64,000 bases of DNA from Capricornis sumatraensis (GCF_032405125.1 NC_091082.1:51539501-51603500); one strand, 5' to 3'. Positions 1-10,994 are shown, counted from the stretch's first letter. A program made the numbers and translations. Notes: generated from the letters alone by a model not told the origin.

Positions 1-107
1 ATAGAATTGAAACCCAGCAAATGGAAGATGTCAGCATTCTCCATGCCTTGGGAGACCACCTGAGGCCAGACTGAAGAAGCCAAAGTCCATCAAAAAGATT
101 ACCTGGT

Positions 108-234
108 GGACTTCCCCGGCAGTCCAGTGGTTAAGACTCCTCTGTTTCACTGTAGGGTACTTGGGTTCAATCCTTGGTGGGGAAACTAAGATCCCACATG
201 CCTGACTGTGTGGCCAAAAAATTTAAAAATAAAG
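108..234 (+). mobile_element. CHR-2-type tRNA-Glu SINE
   Basis: The head has the cetartiodactyl CHR signature (cttcc..ggcagtccagtggttaagactc), a degenerate B-box and an 'aactaagatcccacatgcc' body. It ends in a short A-rich tail. The short form without the long repeated body is the CHR-2 type. Family assignment is by eye. Confidence 0.75.
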
Positions 235-544
235 ATCATCTGAGACCAGATCAAAGGACTGCAGGCCCTGTACACAGCCTAGGCTTACCAGCAACCCCAC
301 CCTTGTACTATTGTTATAAAACTCCTCATCAAATCCTCCAGTGTTGAGACACAGAGTTTTCAAAGACAGGAGCCCACAGAGGCCTCCTTTGCCTGGCAAA
401 GCAATAAGGGTATTCTTTTCTATGTCACCTAAAACTCTGTTTCAGAGGTTCAGTTCAGCACCACTGCCCAGAGGCCAAGATTCCGGCATCAGCAGGGATA
501 ACTGGTGAAAGGCCTCGTCGTAGCAGAGCTTGGAGTTCAACTTT
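235..544. other. no gene or repeat recognised
   Basis: I see no coding pattern, splice-linked exon or recognisable interspersed repeat in this stretch. Confidence 0.5.
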
Positions 545-848
545 ATTGTTGTTATTGTTCAGTCATCAAGTCATGTCCGACTCTGCGACCCCATGGACTG
601 CAGCACACCAGGCTTCCCTGTCCTTCACCATCTCCCAGAGTTTGCTCAAACTCATGTCCACTGAGTCAGTGATGCCATCCAACCATCTCATCCTCTGTTG
701 CCCTCCTCTCCTCCTGCCTTCAATCTTTCCCAGCATCAGAGTCTTTTCCAATGAGTGGGCTCTTCGGATCAGGTGGGCAAAGTATTAGAGCTTCAGCTTC
801 ACCATCAGCCCTTTCAGTGAATATCCAGGGTTGATTTCCTTTAGGAAA
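545..848 (-). mobile_element. BovB LINE 3' end, 5'-truncated
   Basis: Read on the minus strand this is the BovB 3' terminal region: a degenerate C-terminus of its protein and the usual closing stretch around 'gactgagcgactgaac'. The 3' end lies at the low coordinate (gttgttattgttcagtc). Only about 300 of ~3,200 nt remain, so it is a dead copy. Confidence 0.85.
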
Positions 849-1219
849 TTTAGACTGAGGCAGACCAAGGTATAATTCAAGTGGCAGTCCATCCATCTGG
901 GACCTGAGACCCCACCTTTGATGTGAGGACCCTGAAACACACCCTTACACTTTCAGGGTAAGACAGCCTCAGCACTCCCACACATATCAGCTCTGATCCA
1001 GTTGGGTAATGAGATCACACTGACCTAAATTTCCCAGAGGAATCCCTAGGGAGTGAGGCTTCCTCTCCTCCAGACGTGGGCAGGTAGGCCGACCAATGCT
1101 TGGAAGCTGGTCATCCCGCAGTGACCTGGAACAGTGTTGAGCAATAGTGGAGTCCAGATTGTATGAAAGGGGTGTATACTCATCCTATCAGCACAAACAG
1201 TATTGTTTTGTTAAAAAGA
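849..1219. other. no gene or repeat recognised
   Basis: The stretch has no coding signal or repeat that I can name. Confidence 0.45.
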
Positions 1220-1440
1220 TACAGGTTGTTGTTCAGTCCCTAAGTCGTGTCCAACTCTTTGTGAGCCCCCTGGTCTGCACCACACCAGGCTTCCCTGTCC
1301 TCGAATATTTCCCAGAACTCGCTCAAATTCACGTCCATTGAGTCGGTGATGCCATCTAACCATCTCATCTTCTCCCGCCCCATTCTGTCTTGGCCTTCAG
1401 TCTTTCCCAGTATCAGGGTTGTTACATATTGTGACATCAG
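1220..1440 (-). mobile_element. BovB LINE 3' fragment, diverged
   Basis: It has the same 3' terminal BovB sequence as the copy at 545-848, but shorter and more diverged (gttgttgttcagtccctaag at the 3' end). It is antisense to the + strand and non-functional. Confidence 0.8.
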
Positions 1441-1676
1441 CAGATAGCCATCCAGGAATTTGAAGACTGACTCAAGTCTTAAACCACGTATCTGTCATTC
1501 CATGGGGCTGAGTAGAGAGGGGGCATGATTCTGGGCTTCTGGTGGTGTCACCTCCTCCCGCAACTGCACCTCCACCTCCACTTACATTTCATCACTTGCA
1601 TAAGCACAGTCCGCTCCCTTCTCTAATCTGTTTCAGGAAAATTATGGGGAGAAATTGTTAGATAACAAATTAACTG

Positions 1677-1830
1677 TCAGCTGCTTTTTCTTTTTTCTTT
1701 TTTTTCTCTTGTGGCCACACCACACAGCATGCCGGATCTTAGTTCCCTGACCAGGGATCGAACCCATGCCCCTTGCAGTGGAAGCTTGGAGTCTTAACCA
1801 CTGGACCGCCAAAGAAGTCTCTCAGCTGCT
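1677..1830 (-). mobile_element. CHR-2-type SINE with target-site duplication
   Basis: A reverse-oriented CHR-2 SINE occupies about 1,686-1,821, with T-rich (minus-strand A-rich) tail at the low end and the tRNA-like head at the high end. The 9-mer tcagctgct at 1,677-1,685 recurs at 1,822-1,830, a plausible target-site duplication. Confidence 0.75.
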
Positions 1831-1984
1831 GACTGTGATGATAAAAGGTCTGTCCAGAGCTATCCCAGACACACTGCAAGACTTTAGAGCAGACTTCTGC
1901 TGCCTTCACAAGCTCCTGCCTCTTCGGGCTCCCATTGTCTCTGAGTCCCTTTCGCTGTTCGAAGGGAAGGGACAAGAGATTTGG

Positions 1985-2520
1985 TATTAGACAAGTAATG
2001 CAAACCCCAGCTGCCATTCACCAGTTGTGGTCTTGATTGATGTTTTTTAGTAGCTAAGTCACGTCTGACTCTTTGCAACCCCATGGACTGCAACTCACCA
2101 GGCTTCTCTGTCCTTCACTATCTACCAGAACTTGCTCAAACTCATGTCCGTTGAGTTCGTGATGCTATCTAACCATGTCATCCTCTAATACCCTCTTCTC
2201 CTCCTGCTGTCAATCTTTCCCAGCATCAGGGTCTTTTCCATTGAGTCGACTCTTCCTATCAGGTAACCAAAGTATTGGAGCTTCAACTTCAGCCTCAGTC
2301 CTTCCAAGGAATACTCAGGGTTGATTTCCTTTAGGATTGACTGGTTTGATCTCCTTGTAGTCTCAAGAATCTTCCAGTAGTTTACAGAAGAAAAAAAAAA
2401 AAAAAAGAATCTTCCAGCAGGCACTGTCATTCACCAGCTGTGTAACCTTGGGCAACTTACCTAATCTTTTTAGGACCCAGTTTCCTCCTCTGTTGAACTG
2501 CTCTACATGTTTCCCAGAAT
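1985..2520 (+). mobile_element. MIR SINE split by a BovB insertion
   Basis: MIR core sequence begins at about 1,985 (cccagctgccattcaccag) and resumes at 2,428 (ctgtgtaaccttgggcaac..cagtttcctcctctgt). The halves are separated by a reverse BovB fragment. The direct repeat cattcaccagYtgtg marks the break. Confidence 0.75.
2030..2427 (-). mobile_element. BovB LINE 3' fragment inserted in MIR, with 15-bp TSD
   Basis: This is a reverse-oriented BovB 3' end, 5'-truncated. It lies between cattcaccagttgtg at 2,015-2,029 and cattcaccagctgtg at 2,428-2,442, 14 of 15 bases identical, as expected for a target-site duplication. A run of about 16 A lies near 2,390-2,406, next to a repeated gaatcttccag. Confidence 0.8.
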
Positions 2521-2643
2521 TTGGAGGTGGGGGATGGGTACCACTCATACCACAAATATTTTGAGCACAACGTGTGCAAGGTATTGTGTTAAAATGAAAT
2601 GCAGAAAGTTTTGAGGAATGTCCAGATAATAGACACATTCTAG

Positions 2644-2722
2644 ATATTATTACTTTATTATTGGAGTATAATTGTTTTTCAGTGGAGTGTTACTTGATGC
2701 TGTACAACAAAGTGAGTCAGAG
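2644..2722. mobile_element. probable L1 3'-UTR fragment
   Basis: The words 'ctgtacaacaaagtgagtcag' after a T/A-rich stretch resemble the 3' tail common to artiodactyl L1 copies. It is short and diverged, so the assignment is weak. Confidence 0.4.
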
Positions 2723-2929
2723 ATACTATTACTAACAATAAAAAAAGTTCTCTAGAAAAGCATAGGATCCGTAACACAAAAGTGTGACAAAATCCACCAA
2801 AACAAAAAGAACTGAAACGTGTTTTTCAGATTTAGACCATTCTGCACCCTTAATACGAGATGTCATGAAGTGAAACTGAAGTAGAGTAGCCCTTACCTTT
2901 CAGAACTTTGATCTTAGAGCGTTCATGAG

Positions 2930-3130
2930 TTAATGCGTGTGTGCACAGTCAGTCATGTCCAGCTCTCTGTGCCCCCATGAAATGTAGCCTGCCCTGCTCT
3001 GCTCATAGCATTTCCTGGGTAAGAATACAGGAGTGGGTTGCCATTCCCTATTCTAGGGGATCTTCCTGATCAGAAATCGAGCCCGAGTCTCCCGTGTTTC
3101 CTGCATTGGCAAGTGGATTCTTCATGTCTC
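2930..3130 (-). mobile_element. Bov-tA SINE
   Basis: Reverse-oriented and diverged: the Bov-A part (gtcatgtccagctct, aagaatacaggagtgggttgcc) is followed by the tRNA-like part (gaaatcgagcc..cctgcattggcaagtgg). Confidence 0.8.
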
Positions 3131-3289
3131 TTGGTCGGCACATTCTCTTCTTTAACTCTTCTGGGGTTCACTCCTGATCACATAATTAGCGGACAGTGAC
3201 GCCTGCTGGCAGAGTGTAATATTGCAGTGTAGCTCTATCAGACACTGCTGGTTATCAGAACAAAGGGGTGATGTTGAGCAGTTTCCGGG

Positions 3290-3421
3290 GTTAATTTTTT
3301 ATTTTTTATTTTTTTAGCTGCATCATGTGGCATGTGGGATATTAGTTCTCTGACCAGAAATCAAACCTGTGCCTCCTGCATTGGAAGCATGGAGTCTTAA
3401 CCACTGGACCACCAGGGAAGT
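3290..3421 (-). mobile_element. CHR-2-type SINE
   Basis: It starts with the T-rich complement of the tail, then the body (gtgggatattagttctctgacc) and ends with the complement of the CHR head (accactggaccaccagggaag). Confidence 0.8.
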
Positions 3422-3987
3422 CCTCGGCTATTTTAAATGAGATATTGGGTAGCAACCAGGCTTGAGGAGAGTTCCTATGACCTTGAGAAGAAATGAGTAG
3501 ATGACCTTGGATTTGTCACAATAATTACTGTAAAGTTCTTCGAAAACACTTTTAGTGCCTAGAAGTGAGCTGGCTGAGACCTTGATGCCTATCTTGACTC
3601 TCCACTGGACATTTTCAATAGTCTTTCAGTGTATTTTTCCCCCATGGGAACATCTTCAATATTATAGTCAAATGCCAATACAAGTGAAGCACCTCTCCAA
3701 GTATTTATTCTTTTACTAAATATTGAAGAACTGAATGAATAAGTATTGAGCAGCACTATTCTGCAGGCTGGAGAGAGAGGAGTAAACAAAAGGGACCAGG
3801 CTCCTTAGCTCAGGGAATTTCCACGGGAGGGGGAGAGACAGAAAATAAACAGTAAATGAGATCACGTCAGAGAGGAACAAGTGGTAAGAAAGAGTCATTT
3901 TATAGAAGTTTGCTCTGAGGACTATTTTTCTTTAGGAACAAACATGTATGCAAGTGGACTCAGTTCGACCGTTAAGACTCTATATAT
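3422..3987. other. no gene or repeat recognised
   Basis: This is AT-richer anonymous sequence. I could not name any repeat, and no open frame shows coding character. Confidence 0.45.
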
Positions 3988-4166
3988 ATGGGACTTCCCT
4001 GGTGGTCCTGTGGCTAAGACTCCATGCTCCCAATTCAGGGGGCTCAGGTTTGATCCCTGGTCAGGAAACTAGATCCCAGATGATGCAACTAAGAGTTTGC
4101 ATGCCGCAGTTAAGAGCTCACATGCTCCAACTAAGACTTGGTACAACCAAATAAACAAATATATAC
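3988..4166 (+). mobile_element. CHR-type SINE
   Basis: It has the CHR head (gggacttccctggtggtcc), the box region and a body of 'catgcYgcaacta' style repeats, ending with an aaataaacaaat tail. Confidence 0.8.
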
Positions 4167-4665
4167 ATTTTAAAATCTCTATGAAAAGGTTCTAGAAAGG
4201 TCACCTGTTGTCCCAAATGACAGAGCAGAGACCTCTGATAGTCAGGGACTCATATTTCCTTCCTGTTCCCCCACAGCAGTTTGCCATGTTTGGTCGCTCC
4301 CTTGAAAATGAGTCAGCTTTGACCTCTCTATTCCATGCTCATCTCTGGATACCCAGTCTTCCAGCTAGAGGCTCTACTACCACACTCATTAAGCAAGCAT
4401 TTTAGTGGGAGTGAGCTCCCATCCTGTGCTGCAAGCTTTTAAGATTTAGCATTGATCCCACAAGAGACCAGTTTGGAGAATGAGATGAATCAGCTCCCAT
4501 TCTGCCTCACTGTTGGCAGAATGCCTCCAAGGGCTTACAGCATCAGTCCTTTCACTTTTCTGCACAAAGCCTGGCACTTTCTGGCTGGGAATTGGTGATG
4601 CTGGCTCTATATGCTCACTGGCAATGTCCTGAATATGTCTCTCCAGGAGAGAGCAGGTTGGAAGA
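4167..4665. other. no gene or repeat recognised
   Basis: Anonymous sequence between two CHR-type SINEs, with no coding or repeat signal that I can support. Confidence 0.45.
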
Positions 4666-5006
4666 AGAAAGAATTAAGGTATCCAGGGGCTTCCCTGGTG
4701 GCTCAGTGGTGAAGAATCTCCCTCACAGTGCAGGAGGCAGAGGTTCAATCCCTGGTCTGGGAGGATGCCCACGTGCCATGGAGCACCTGAAACTAGGCAC
4801 CACACGCACCACAACCATTGAACCTGTGCTCCAGAGCCCACGAGCCAAAACTACTGAAGCCCGCATGCCCAAGAGCCCGTCCTCCACAACAAGCGGGTAG
4901 ACCCCAATCACCGCAACTGGAGAAAAAGCCTGGGAGGCAACCGAGACCCAGCACAACCCAAAGTAAACAAATAGACTTTTAAAGAGAGAAAGAATGAAGG
5001 TATCCA
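4666..5006 (+). mobile_element. CHR-1-type SINE with 20-bp TSD
   Basis: The long CHR form: head at 4,686 (ggggcttccctggtggctc), then the 'gcaccacaactactgaagccc' type body and an A/T tail by 4,986. A 20-base direct repeat flanks it at 4,666-4,685 and 4,987-5,006 with one difference (agaaagaaKgaaggtatcca type). That duplication fixes both ends of the insertion. Confidence 0.88.
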
Positions 5007-6487
5007 AACCTATAGTGGAGGAGGATTCCGTGAGTAGAGAAGGCTGCCCAGCCAAAGTTCCAGGCTGAGCAGGGAAGCTTCGGTCAGCCTCCTGCCTGAC
5101 CCTGGGAACAGGGTCTGAGAGGTGACTTCCAGACATGGGAACACGCTGTCTGTCATTGAGAGGAGAAGGGGGAAAGCAGGGCACTGCTGGGTGTGGCCGG
5201 CAGGGCAGCACACTCTCTCGGGCAGCGCACCCAGGGCTGACCGCTGGCCGGCTGTGGGTTGTGGGCTGTGGGTCATCTACAGGGTCGGTGTAATGAAAGG
5301 AGAAATCACTAGAGCAATTAGGAAAGTGAGGAGAGAGTCCACCCCCAGGATTTCCCTCTGCGGCCATGATGAAATTGGATGGGCAACTCTATGCTCTTCC
5401 ACGGGATCTTAATGTTGACCTTTGCATTAAATCTCCCAGGCACTTTCCTGAAGGCCAGCACTGGGCCTATCAAACTTGCAAAGCATGCAGGACCCTCCTG
5501 GAATTCTGTATCTATTGATTCCCATACGCTTGATCTTGCTCAAGCAAATGCTGATTGAAAACTGCTGGAGAGAAATATTTATTGTCCTCTACCCCAGCCA
5601 CTGGAGATGGTCCCCCCCACCCCCGACCCCTGTGACCTGGAACTCAGACTTGTTTAGGCCAATGGGATGTGAGCAGTGTGTGATACAAACAGAGACTGAA
5701 ATGAGCCTGCACCACTGGGCTCTTTTTCTTGGCACCTCTGTGACCACCAGGAGAAGAGCTTCTCAAGGGTCTCTGCTACCCCTTCTTCCTTGGGATGAAT
5801 GCATAGAACAGAGCTCTGAGCCGCATCAGGGAGCCCTAGATTCCAAAGCAAAGTCACCCAGTCAAGCCTGGTGGGAGCAACTGGCCCCCAGCCATGCTGC
5901 AGAAATGTGAGTGAGAAGAAATGATTTGTGGCTGGAAGCTACTGTGTTTTAGGGTGGTTTGTTATGCAGCAACAGCCGACTGATGCAAGAGCCTACAGTG
6001 TGCTGAGTTCAGAGTAAAGTAAGAGTGAAAATAACTCCTGCGACAAGTCTACAGAGGAAGGGGTACATGGGACAGCATGCATTGGAAGAATCGGGTCAGA
6101 GAGGATGAGAGCTGAGAGCTGGAGAAGAGGCAGAGGATGACTAGCAGGCAAGGAAGGAAAATTCAGGCAGATGCTGGGACGATGCTTCATGCAGGTGGGA
6201 GCTTGACACTTGGAGGAGCTGCAGCAGGGAGTTGGAGGAGCCAGGAGAGATAGGGGAGGGGACATTCATGTGGGCTGAAGAGACAGGCAGAAGGCATACT
6301 GCCTAGAGCCTTGTGAGCACGTTAATTATTCCGATACACATTTTGCATATATCCCTTCCACTGCTGAGTGGGAATCAGATTGGAGGAAAACAATCAAGCA
6401 AGGCAAAATAATCATAGTTTAGCCATTAAACAAAGCCAGGGACCTTTAGTTGCTCCTCAAGGACTACAGATAATATGCTTAGCCATG
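5007..6487. other. anonymous sequence with a possible old repeat at about 5,600-5,990
   Basis: No gene is recognised. Around 5,600-5,990 the order 'ggccaatgggatgtgagcag', 'gtgagtgagaag' and 'gctactgtgttttagggtgg' resembles the end of an ancient mammalian interspersed repeat, but I cannot name it. The rest is anonymous. Confidence 0.35.
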
Positions 6488-7618
6488 TCCTTTGACATCA
6501 AAAAAGCAAAAGAGTTCCAGACAAACATCTGCTTTATTGACTGTGCCAAAGCCTTTGACTGTGTGGATCACAACAAACTGTGGACAATTCTGAAAGAGAT
6601 GGGAATACCAGACCACCTGACCTGCCTCCTGAGAAATCGTATGGAGGCCAAGAAGCAACTGTTAGAAGTGGACGTGAAACAACAGACTGTATCCAAATCA
6701 GGAAAGGATTACGTCAATGCTGTATATTGTCTCCCTGCTTATTTAACTTATATGCAGAGTACATCATGAGAAATGCTGGACTGGATGAAGCACAAGCTGG
6801 AATCAAGATTGCCGAGAGAAACATCAGTAACCTCAGATATGCAGATGACACTACCTTTAAGGCACAAAGTGAAGAACTGAAGAGCCTCTTGATGAAAGTG
6901 AAATAGGAGAGTGAAAGAGTTGGCTTAAAACAACATTCAGAAAACTAAGATTATGGCATCTGGTCCCATCACTTCATGGCAAATAGATGGGGAAACAGTG
7001 GCAGACTTTATTTTGGGGGACTCCAAAATCACTGCAGATGGTGAGTGCAGCCATGAAATTAATTGCTTGCTCCTTGGAAGAAAAGTTATGACCAACCTAG
7101 ACAGCATATTAAAAAGTAGAGACATTACTTTGCCAACCAAGGTCCGTCTAGGCAAAGCTATTGTTTTTCCAGTAGTCATGTATGGATGTAAGAGTTGGAC
7201 TATTATGAAAGCTGAGCATTGAAGAATTGATGCTTTTGAACTGTGGTTCAGTTGCACAGAATGGAGAAGATTCTTGAGAGTCCCTTGGACTGCATGGAGA
7301 TCCAACCAGTCCAACTTAAAGGAAATCAGTCCTGAATATTCATTGGAAGGACTGATGCTGAAGCTGAAACTCCAATACTTTGGCCACCTGATGCAAATAA
7401 CTGACTCATTTGAAAAGACCCTGATGCTGGGAAAGATTGAAGGCGGGAAGAGAAGGGGACGACAGAGGATGAAATGGTTGGATGGCATCACCAACTCAAT
7501 GGACATGAGTTTGAGTAAACTCTAGGAGTTGGTGATGGACAGGAGGCCTGGTGTGCTGCAGTCCATGGGGTCACAAAAAGTCGGACATGACTGAGCAACT
7601 GAACTGAACTGAGCTGAA
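6488..7618 (+). mobile_element. BovB LINE, 5'-truncated, reverse-transcriptase part, decayed
   Basis: About 1.1 kb of BovB in sense orientation, from within the reverse transcriptase to the 3' terminal short repeats (aactgaactgaactgagc). Recognisable pieces are 'FIDCAKAFDCVDHNKLW' near 6,530-6,590 and the catalytic 'NLRYADDT' near 6,828-6,852. The frame is broken: these motifs lie in different frames, and a stop follows 'LLMKVK' at about 6,905. It makes no functional enzyme. Confidence 0.92.
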
Positions 7619-7672
7619 CCTTTGAGCTATTTTGCAGATACTAAAACCCCCACCATGACCTTCCCTGATGGA

Positions 7673-7879
7673 AAGTGAAAGTCACTCAGTCATGTCCAAC
7701 TCTTTGTGACCCCATGGACTATAGCCCGCCAGGCTCCTCTGTCCATGGAATTCTCCAGGCAAGAATACTGGAGTGGGAAGCCATTCCTTTCTCCAGGGGA
7801 TCTTCCTAACACAGGGATCAAACCCAGGTCTCCTGCATTGCAGGCAAATTCTTTACCATCCAAGACACCAGGGAAGCCC
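7673..7879 (-). mobile_element. Bov-tA SINE (left arm of an inverted pair)
   Basis: A full-length reverse Bov-tA copy, from Bov-A end (gaaagtgaaagtcactcagtc) to tRNA-like head (accagggaagccc). It abuts an opposite-oriented copy at 7,880. Confidence 0.88.
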
Positions 7880-8090
7880 TCCCCAACGGCTCAGCAGGTT
7901 AAGAATTCACCTGCAATGCAGGAGATCCAGAAGACTCAGCTTCAATCCCTGGGCTAGGAAGATCCCCCGGTGGAGGAAATGGCAACCCATTCCTGTATTC
8001 TTGCCTGAAAAATCCCATGGACAGAGGAGCCTGGCGGGCTACAGTCCTAAGGGTGGCAAAGAGTTGGACAGGACTGAGTAACTAAGCACA
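7880..8090 (+). mobile_element. Bov-tA SINE (right arm of an inverted pair)
   Basis: A sense Bov-tA copy with head (acggctcagcaggttaagaa), body (aaatggcaacccattcctg) and end (ggactgagtaactaagca). With the copy at 7,673-7,879 it forms a head-to-head inverted repeat with practically no spacer. Confidence 0.88.
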
Positions 8091-8257
8091 CGCAAAACCC
8101 ACAGCAGGTAGAAGATAACTATATACTGCCCATATGCATGCAGACCCCAGGCTGGTTGGAACCAGAAGGTTAATGATGCTGACTCCCACTTACCTCACCA
8201 CTCACCAATCACAACCAATCAGAAGAATGTCCACAAACTGATCACAACCCCCCTCCC

Positions 8258-8507
8258 CTCCCCTATCTTTTTCTGGGTCTTCATTGCTTTGCTCTAGCTT
8301 TCTCTAGTTGTGGCAAGTGGGAGCTACTCTTCACCATGGTGCACAGGCTTCTCATCGCCATGGCTTCTCTCGTGGTGGAGCACAGGCTCTAGGGTGGGCA
8401 GCTTAGTTGCTCCGAGGCATGTGTAATCCTTCCGGACCAGGGACCAAACTCGTGATCCCTTCATTGGCAGGCAGATTCTCATCCACTGTGCCACCAAGGA
8501 AGTCTCA
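8258..8507 (-). mobile_element. CHR-1-type SINE inside the LTR
   Basis: A reverse CHR-1 copy: tail complement (tttttctgggtcttcattgc), body (tggtggagcacaggctctag) and head complement (gtgccaccaaggaagtc). The LTR sequence continues on both sides. Confidence 0.78.
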
Positions 8508-8513
8508 CCCTGT

Positions 8514-8519
<6 letters not shown>

Positions 8520-8544
<25 letters not shown>
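8520..8544. repeat. poly(A) run of 25
   Basis: An uninterrupted A-run sits where related LTRs have a TATA-like 'tataaaaaccc'. It looks like a local homopolymer expansion and should be length-variable. Confidence 0.9.
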
Positions 8545-8919
8545 CCCTTTCCCTGAAAGCTTTTGGGGAGTTCAGGCCTTTTATGCACAAGTTGCCTAGA
8601 CTCCTTGCTTGGTGCCTGCAGTAAACACTGAACTGTCCTTCACCACAACCCGGGGGCAGTAGACTGGCTTTACTGTGAGTGGGTGAGTGAACTCAAGCTT
8701 GGTTGGTAACAGTGGCAACCCTGCTTCTTTCACCAGCTCCCAGGGCACTGGCAACCAAGCTTTTCGTCCAAAGACAAGAAACCAGAGGGATCTTTGGGGG
8801 AAAAACTAAACCGTCCAAGAGCAAAGACCTATAGATTCTCACAGTTGAGGGCCCTCAACAAACAAGTGCACTTCCCCCGTGGATAAGCAACACTCTCGCT
8901 CTCCCATCCCACTACTCAG

Positions 8920-9108
8920 GCTTCTCATTCAGTGGTGGCTTCTCTTGTTGCGTTGTGGCATTCGGGCTCTAGAGCACGGGCTCAGTAGTTGTGGAGAAAG
9001 GGCTTAGTTGCCCCAAGGCATGTGGAATCTCCCTGGACTGGGGTCAAACCCATGTCCCTTGCGTGGGCAGGCAGGTCCTCAACCTCTGGACTGTCAGGTT
9101 AAGTCCCT
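8920..9108 (-). mobile_element. CHR-1-type SINE, truncated
   Basis: It reads in reverse: 'gcttctcttgttgcgttgtgg', 'gggctctagagcacgggctc', 'ggcttagttgccccaaggc', then the degenerate head. It is the same family as 8,258-8,507. Confidence 0.8.
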
Positions 9109-9469
9109 CCATCTGCTTTCTAAGCCTCACTTTCAAAGGTGAAGGGGAGCCAAGGATGGCAGATATTTGAGCAGAGCCTCCAACCTGGTCAGGATACGTG
9201 AGATTATGATGGTACCAGTTCCCCAGAGCTCAGAGTTTTGACTTACCACCCACACTCCAAGTTCATCTCACTATAGGGAAGCCCTGCCTTCTCCTCACTA
9301 AGGGACCCAGACTAGTAGCATCTCCATCATCTGTGGGCTGCTATAGCAAAGAGAAGGTACGACCACTTCCCTAACAACTCTCTACCTTTACTAATAATTT
9401 AGCTGTTGTTTTTCAGTGACATGAAACTCACAGGAAAGTTGCAAGAACAATGTAAAGAATTTTTTTTTT

Positions 9470-9787
9470 CTTGGACTTCCTTGGTGGTACAGTGGATAAG
9501 ACTCTGCCTGCCAATGAAGGGGGCACGGGTTTAATCCCTGGTCCAGGAAGATTCCACTTGTTGCAGGGCAACAGCAGCATGTGCTGTAATCCCATGCGCC
9601 ACGATTGAGCCCACGTGCTGCGAGCACTGAAGCCTGTGCTCAGCAAGAGAAGCCACCGCAGCGAGAAGCCCATGCACCACAACTGGAGAGTAGCCCCCAC
9701 TTGCTGCAACTAGAGAAAGCCCTCAGAGAGAAAGCAGCAGTGAAGACCCAGCCAAACAACAATAGTAAAACCAATAATCATTAAAAA
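9470..9787 (+). mobile_element. CHR-1-type SINE
   Basis: Head (cttggacttccttggtggtac) through B-box (gggtttaatccctggtcc) and the long body (agagaagccaccgcagcgag) to an A-rich end near 9,787. Confidence 0.85.
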
Positions 9788-10389
9788 TTCTTGAATCACT
9801 TGAGAGTTCTGACATGATCCCTCAACACCCCCCAGAACAAGGCTACTCCCCTACCTAAGCACAATGCATCCCTTCAAATCAGGAGCCTCACTTTGGGATG
9901 TGAACATATCTAATCCTCAGACCCTGCGAGTTCTGCCAGTCGACCCAATAAAGGCCTTCAGGGCAGAAAGACCCATTTCACAACTACCCTTAGTGCTCAT
10001 CCTTTCCTACACAGCGAGATGTTCCAGGCTCATTTTATGCTTGCCCTGCTACAGCCATTTTCCCAAGGAGCCCTGGTTCCTTTTGCTGGAGAGGAAGATT
10101 TAGAAGCCAGGATCTGGGTGTTCATTCTCATGGCCCTTGCCCATGGTGGAGCCTCGCTCAGGGAGTAATCACGCAGGGTTGGAGCTGGAGGCCACAAGGC
10201 TCCAGAAGGAACTGGTGGATGCCTGTGTTGAGAGGGGAGTCACAGTTTTCTCGGGGACTTGATAGAATATTAAAAGACAAGGCAATAATTAGCTACAGGA
10301 AAACAGCAAAACACACACCAGAAAAGAAATTTAATCATAGTGTACTATGTGGCTCGGGTATAAGTGATGTTTAGGTGCATGCGTACGTA
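9788..10389. other. no gene or repeat recognised
   Basis: Anonymous sequence. An AATAAA at about 9,948 lies in no recognisable transcript. Confidence 0.4.
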
Positions 10390-10609
10390 TGTGTTTAGTC
10401 ACTCAGTCACGTCGGGTTCTTTGTGACTCCACAGACCGTAGCCCACCAGACTCCTCTGTCTTGGAGGAGGAATTCCGTCCATGGAGTTCTCCAGGCAAGA
10501 ACACTGGAGTGGGTTGCCATTTCCTTCTCTGGGGGATCCTCCCAACCCAGGGGTCGAACTCTGGTCTCCTGCATTGCAGGCAGATTCTTTACCATTGGAG
10601 ACACCAGAT
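10390..10609 (-). mobile_element. Bov-tA SINE
   Basis: A reverse full-length copy with a small internal duplication around 'ttggaggaggaattccgtcc'. It ends with the tRNA-like head complement. Confidence 0.87.
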
Positions 10610-10642
10610 AAATACAATAAATGTTTATTTAATCAAAATGGT

Positions 10643-10905
10643 GGGGACTCCCCCAGTGATCCAATGGTTAAGAATCTACCTAGCAAGGCAGAGGACTTGG
10701 GTTGGATCTCTGATCGGGGAACTAACATCCCACATGACGCAGGGCAATGAAGCCTGTGTAACACAACTTCCAAGCCTGTGTGCTTGTGTTGCAAGCAGAG
10801 AAGCCCAAACACCACAACTAGAGAGAAGCTCCCAAGTGCTGCAAATAAAGCCTGAGTGCTGCCGTCAAGACCCTGCACAGCCAAAAATTAAAAAAAAAAA
10901 AAAAC
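10643..10905 (+). mobile_element. CHR-1-type SINE
   Basis: Head (ggggactcccccagtgatcc), body with cacaacta/agaagc motifs and a poly(A) tail of about 15 at 10,890-10,905. Confidence 0.82.
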
Positions 10906-10994
10906 ATAGTGATCTAACTATATCATGAAGTTGGAAGGAGAGAGTGTGGATTCTCATCTCTCATGAAAGGTGATAATAATAAATGATGTTGATG

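Larger units (their letters stand above)
8105..8715 (+). mobile_element. solo LTR of a ruminant endogenous retrovirus, interrupted
   Basis: LTR-like order: 'ggctggttggaaccagaaggtt', 'caccaatcacaaccaatcagaagaatg', a TATA-derived A-run, then 'gactccttgcttggtgcctgc' and a 3' end through 'ggctttactgtgagtggg' to 'ttggttggtaac'. This resembles bovine ERV LTRs of the BTLTR1 kind. It is split by a reverse CHR-1 SINE at 8,258-8,507. No internal viral genes follow. Confidence 0.65.

Noticed and set aside
4723..5367. 214-codon minus-strand open frame
   Set aside because: It overlaps a CHR-1 SINE and anonymous DNA; no homology is recognised.
6368..7525. BovB open frames as a host reverse-transcriptase gene
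   Set aside because: The motifs lie in different frames with stops between them; the sequence is a typical 5'-truncated LINE copy.
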